This document shows, piece by piece, positions 14,585 through 17,654 of a DNA stretch of 17,654 nt. This stretch comes from CAZXVW01 sp964644025 (lineage in GTDB: Bacteria > Acidobacteriota > Terriglobia > Bryobacterales > Bryobacteraceae), in NCBI GenBank assembly GCA_964644025.1, contig CAZXVW010000077.1:1-17654 (forward strand), written 5' to 3'. Under the pieces are notes generated by a model. The model saw only the letters and a program-made list of their open reading frames with translations. It ran no database searches and was not told the origin of the DNA. The stretch's first letter is position 1; each line of letters begins with the position of its first letter. The position numbers and the translations under genes were made by a program.

Positions 14585-15634
14585 ATGAAACAAGTACCAA
14601 TTCGCACACGATACTGCGTGGCCTTCCTTGCCTATTTGCTGGCTGGGACGGTGGCCGGACACACTCAGACAAGCGTCGATCTGCGCACCCAAAGCAAAAG
14701 CGTCGATTTTTCAGCGGCCTCTGCCACCCGGCCCTTCAAAGCTGGTTCCGTGCTACCTTCAACCTGTTCCGTTGGCGAAGCATTTTTCAAAAGCGACGCA
14801 CCCGCCGGGAAAAACCTCTACGGTTGCGTTGCCACCGACACCTGGGCTCTGCTGTCCGGCAGCGGGGACGTAAGCAGCGTGTTTGGACGAACAGGAGCGG
14901 TGGTATCTGAAGCCGGCGATTACACAGCCTCCCAGGTGAACAATACCCCGGCCGGCAATATCTCGGCCACGAACGTCCAGGCCGCGATCAATGAACTCGA
15001 TACCGAGAAAGCCCCCGTGTCACACACCCACATTGAGGCTGATATCGCGGATCTCAAGCATCAACATCCCGTAGTCACGATCGCGAATCTTCCGGCTCCT
15101 TCGGCGGCCACCAATGAAATCTACGTGGTCACCGACGCTCAGCAGAAGACGGATTGTTCGGTCGGCGGAGGGGCTACCCGCGTCGCCTGCATCAGCGATG
15201 GCGCCACCTGGACACCCGCCGCCGGCGACGGCGGAACCGGGAGCGGGTCGCCGGGCGGCAATACCGGGGACCTGCAGTACAACGACGGCGGCGCCTTCGC
15301 CGGCATACCGCTCGGCATCGGCCTTGCGACGAACGGGATGACCTCGTTGTCGGTAGACACGGCCACGGTGCCGACCTATCTCACCGGGACCGCGTCGTTG
15401 AATTTCCCCAGCATTGCGAATGGAGCCTGCTCAACGCTCACCTTCACGCTGGCGGGTGCGGGGACCGCCGACGCGGTGGCCCCGGGCTGGCCCAGCGGCC
15501 TGGATGCCGGATTGCTCGGCATGATGCGGGCCTCCGCAACCGACACCATCGAGGTCCGGCTTTGCAATTTCTCCGGGGCCGCTGTCGACCCGGCCAACAT
15601 GACCTACCGGGCAACCATCGTGAGGAGCTTCTAG
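14585..15634 (+). CDS. Secreted protein made of phage-tail-fibre-like modules
   Basis: A 349-aa protein with a signal peptide (basic start, hydrophobic about 11-25). No enzyme motif is seen. SVFGRTGAVVSEAGDYTAS (98-116), NVQAAINELDTEKAPVSHTH (130-149) and GDLQYNDGGAFAG (228-240) are segments typical of phage tail fibre or appendage proteins. The C-terminus (about 267-349; DTIEVRLCNFSGAAVDPAN, 320-338) resembles a beta-rich end domain of such proteins. Two similar blocks, 61-92 (CSVGEAFF...CVATDTWALLSG) and 176-213 (TNEIYVV...CISDGATWTP), look like a repeated module. There is no tail-assembly, capsid or integrase gene nearby, so it is a host surface or secreted protein using phage-like modules, not a prophage remnant. 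GGAG (14573-14576) is 8 nt before ATG. It directly abuts the next gene, so the two are probably co-expressed partners. Function unknown; adhesion or glycan binding is inferred. Confidence 0.8.
   Translation: MKQVPIRTRYCVAFLAYLLAGTVAGHTQTSVDLRTQSKSVDFSAASATRPFKAGSVLPSTCSVGEAFFKSDAPAGKNLYGCVATDTWALLSGSGDVSSVFGRTGAVVSEAGDYTASQVNNTPAGNISATNVQAAINELDTEKAPVSHTHIEADIADLKHQHPVVTIANLPAPSAATNEIYVVTDAQQKTDCSVGGGATRVACISDGATWTPAAGDGGTGSGSPGGNTGDLQYNDGGAFAGIPLGIGLATNGMTSLSVDTATVPTYLTGTASLNFPSIANGACSTLTFTLAGAGTADAVAPGWPSGLDAGLLGMMRASATDTIEVRLCNFSGAAVDPANMTYRATIVRSF
15622..15627 (+). promoter_or_regulatory. Strong ribosome binding site at the gene junction
   Basis: GAGGAG lies inside the last codons of the tail-fibre-like gene, 7 nt before ATG 15635, which directly follows the TAG stop (15632-15634). 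It decides the start over the in-frame ATG at 15653 and argues for co-translation of the pair. Confidence 0.65.
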
Positions 15635-17654
15635 ATGATTCGAGACGGTTACATGATCGGAATTCTGGCGGCCTGGCTGCTCGCACAGCCAGTTTACGGC
15701 CTCGATAATGGCGTCGTCATAACCGACACCAGCGGCGCGGCGCAGGCGAACCGGCCCTTCTCGATCGGCCGAGTGTTTGCGCAGGGGGAGATCCCCAACT
15801 ACGCGCAGCCTTACATCGACGGCAGCGCCGCCGACGCCTGGCAGTGCGATGTCAAGAACCGCTGGCCTGATGGGTCGCTCCGCTTCGCCATCGTGAGCAC
15901 CATCATCCCGTCTTTGGGTGCTGACGCTTCGGTGAAGATCGACTTTCGCAACAGCGCCGACCCTTGCTCTGCCGGCGATCAGGCCGCCTGCGAGGCCGCC
16001 GCCCTGGATCAAAACGGGATGCTGAATTTCAACTCCGGCAACTGGGGCGCCGCCATCGAGACCACCGCCGGCGGGATCCCCCACTCTGCCGCGGCGCGCA
16101 CTATGGTCGGCAATGGGCATTTCACATACTGGCTCCGCGGCCCGGTGGTTACCCAGGTAATCGCTGAGGATGCTTCCACTGCCCGGTCCTATGATTTCGG
16201 CTATAGTTGCAGCGCCGACTGCACGGGGGACTACTCGAGCGCGACCTGGGTGGACGATACAACCGACAAGTCGCTTCACCCCATCTTCATCCTGACGTTC
16301 TACCAGGCCTACGGCGGCGTCAAGATTGACTACATCCTGGCCAACTATTGGACCACCCACCTCCAAGATCAGCGCTACGACGTGACCTTGAAAAGCGGCG
16401 CGGACCTGGCGACCACGAACTACAGCCTGGCGGGGGTGACCCAGTACGCCGGAACTGTTTGGCGGAAGACCTTCTGGGACAGTGCCGCCCCTGCCCATGT
16501 CCACGTGGATCACAATTTCAAGTACCTCATCCACACAAGAGCCATCCCTAACTACGACACCTCGCTGCTGCCGAGCGAGAGTGCAATCTCGGAGGAATAC
16601 GCCAGCTATACTGGCTCGCTCGGAGACGCTCCCTTGGCTTGTCCCTCTGGCACGAGCCGCTGCGCGGGTGTTTACATGTACATGCCCGGGACGGGCGACC
16701 GGTCCGACATCGGTCTTTTTCCCCGGTGGACCGTCCTCTGGCTTTACAGCATGGACGACAATCTCCTGAACTATGTCCTCGGTGCCGCGGATGTGGAAGG
16801 CGCGGTTCCCCGGCACTGGCGCGAGAGTGACACCGGCCGGTACTTCGATGACCAGCACACCGTCAATGCCTTTGGGATGCCCCTCTCCGTTGATGCACGT
16901 CCGACGGTGTGGGCCGGCAATTGGGATTACCAGTACACGACGAGTGCGGACCGGATCACGCCGGTGGCGGCCCTCAGTGACTCTCATGGTTGGCAGCCGG
17001 AAATGGCGCACGAACCATCTCTTCTCTACATCCCATACCTGATTACCGGGGATTGGTACTACCTGCATCTGCTTCAGCTTGCCGAAGCTCACCAGTTGGC
17101 TAACAGCAACCCGGGGTCAACTCTTGATTTCAGCGGGAGGCACGCCGAGTGGGCTTACATCCCGGGCGTCAAACAGCCGCGCGGCCAGGCCTGGGGTCAG
17201 CGTGACCTCGCACACACCGTATTTTGTTCGGTCGATGGAACTCCTGAGAAAACCTACTTTGAGCAGAAGCTGAACTACAACCTGGAGATCGAGGAGGGCC
17301 GGTACAATATCACCGACGGCCGCTTCTACGATCCGGGAGAGCAATCCCCATGGTATTGGGGACGCAATACCGTCGACCGGGGCAACTACAACCCGCTGTA
17401 TTTCTTGAGCCGCGGCGAAACCGGCGGCCGCTCCGGCCTGGATACCGACATCGTCGCCACGGGAGATTCTCCCTGGATGTTTAATTTCAAGCTTGCTGTC
17501 TGGCAACACCTCCGTGAGCTCGGGTTTCCTTCCGATGGGATCATTACACGCACGGCATCATTGCTGATCAACCAGGTCGAAAACCCGGACTATAACCCGT
17601 TCCTGTCCAGCCAGTACAGGAAGACCAATCCCTTCGTCAAGTTCTTCCTGTCGC
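15635..17654 (+). CDS. Large secreted protein, paralogue of the 853-aa protein, truncated by the window end
   Basis: Open for 673 codons to the window edge with no stop. Residues 1-22 (MIRDGYMIGILAAWLLAQPV, then YG) form a signal peptide, so it is exported. It aligns along its whole length with the protein at 1970: RPFSIGRVFAQGE / DVKNRWPDGSLRFAIVS near the start, SLHPIFILTFY (213-223), DIGLFPRWT (358-366), HEPSLLYIPYLITGDWYYL (459-477), WGRNTV.RGNYNPLYFL (575-591), SPWMFNF (612-618) and NPDYNPFLSSQYR (650-662). By alignment about 100 residues are missing beyond the edge. Differences: it lacks the extra 200-295 segment and has three close Cys pairs (111/119, 192/196, 336/343) that could be disulfides. 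The same tentative PcRGLX/YetA-like fold applies (RIFT barrel, beta sandwich, helical toroid); activity is unproven. It follows the tail-fibre-like gene directly, with a good ribosome site. Confidence 0.85.
   Translation, partial: MIRDGYMIGILAAWLLAQPVYGLDNGVVITDTSGAAQANRPFSIGRVFAQGEIPNYAQPYIDGSAADAWQCDVKNRWPDGSLRFAIVSTIIPSLGADASVKIDFRNSADPCSAGDQAACEAAALDQNGMLNFNSGNWGAAIETTAGGIPHSAAARTMVGNGHFTYWLRGPVVTQVIAEDASTARSYDFGYSCSADCTGDYSSATWVDDTTDKSLHPIFILTFYQAYGGVKIDYILANYWTTHLQDQRYDVTLKSGADLATTNYSLAGVTQYAGTVWRKTFWDSAAPAHVHVDHNFKYLIHTRAIPNYDTSLLPSESAISEEYASYTGSLGDAPLACPSGTSRCAGVYMYMPGTGDRSDIGLFPRWTVLWLYSMDDNLLNYVLGAADVEGAVPRHWRESDTGRYFDDQHTVNAFGMPLSVDARPTVWAGNWDYQYTTSADRITPVAALSDSHGWQPEMAHEPSLLYIPYLITGDWYYLHLLQLAEAHQLANSNPGSTLDFSGRHAEWAYIPGVKQPRGQAWGQRDLAHTVFCSVDGTPEKTYFEQKLNYNLEIEEGRYNITDGRFYDPGEQSPWYWGRNTVDRGNYNPLYFLSRGETGGRSGLDTDIVATGDSPWMFNFKLAVWQHLRELGFPSDGIITRTASLLINQVENPDYNPFLSSQYRKTNPFVKFFLS

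Noticed and set aside
14585..15634. Prophage or phage-tail remnant
   Set aside because: Only one gene with tail-fibre-like segments, it carries a signal peptide, and no capsid, terminase, integrase or tail-assembly gene is seen in the window.
15431..17092. Long minus-strand open frame (553 codons) opposite the second secreted paralogue
   Set aside because: The plus strand encodes a protein with motif-by-motif similarity to the 853-aa protein, so this frame is an antisense shadow rich in Val, Gly and Arg.
1..17654. CRISPR array, tRNA, rRNA, insertion sequence or attachment site
   Set aside because: No regularly spaced direct repeats, no transposase or integrase reading frame with recognisable motifs, and no cloverleaf-like or rRNA sequence was noticed on reading.

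Overview
This GC-rich window carries part of an extracellular polysaccharide (EPS) biosynthesis and export locus. Several genes resemble the subfamilies that travel with the exosortase A (XrtA / EpsH / PEP-CTERM) system: a class II asparagine-synthase-like amidotransferase, a PEP-CTERM-associated sugar transferase, and an O-antigen-ligase-like polymerase with an XrtA-type N-terminus. No exosortase and no PEP-CTERM tail is visible here, so that assignment rests on subfamily resemblance. The base composition, the XrtA-like EPS genes and the large secreted proteins would fit a soil Acidobacteriota (Bryobacterales/Solibacter-like) or a related Gram-negative. The taxon is an inference; no rRNA or marker gene is present.

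Layout. (1) Positions 34-5849, plus strand: amidotransferase, large secreted protein of unknown function (853 aa), glycosyltransferase, spaced 16 and 7 nt apart like an operon. (2) Positions 5871-11835, minus strand: read in transcription order, DUF362 protein, CapK/PaaK-like adenylate-forming enzyme (ATGA overlap), O-antigen ligase/polymerase, and Wzx/MOP-type flippase. (3) Positions 11998-14402, plus strand: two GT4-type glycosyltransferases with a GTGA overlap, divergent from DUF362. (4) Positions 14585-17654, plus strand: after an AT-rich spacer with an extended -10 box, a secreted protein built from phage-tail-fibre-like modules, followed with no gap by a second large secreted protein that runs off the window end. 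This last gene is a clear paralogue of the 853-aa protein in block 1.

Working model. The glycosyltransferases assemble a lipid-linked repeat unit, the amidotransferase and the adenylate-forming enzyme may decorate it or supply a modified precursor, the flippase moves it across the inner membrane, and the ligase/polymerase joins it. The two paralogous secreted proteins flank the core. By motif order they look like a distant branch of the PcRGLX/YetA (exo-rhamnogalacturonan-lyase-like) fold and could process or bind the exported polymer; the tail-fibre-like protein may be a partner or surface adhesin. The most novel part is this set: two paralogous secreted putative polysaccharide-active proteins, each associated with phage-structural-protein-like sequence, built into an EPS locus.
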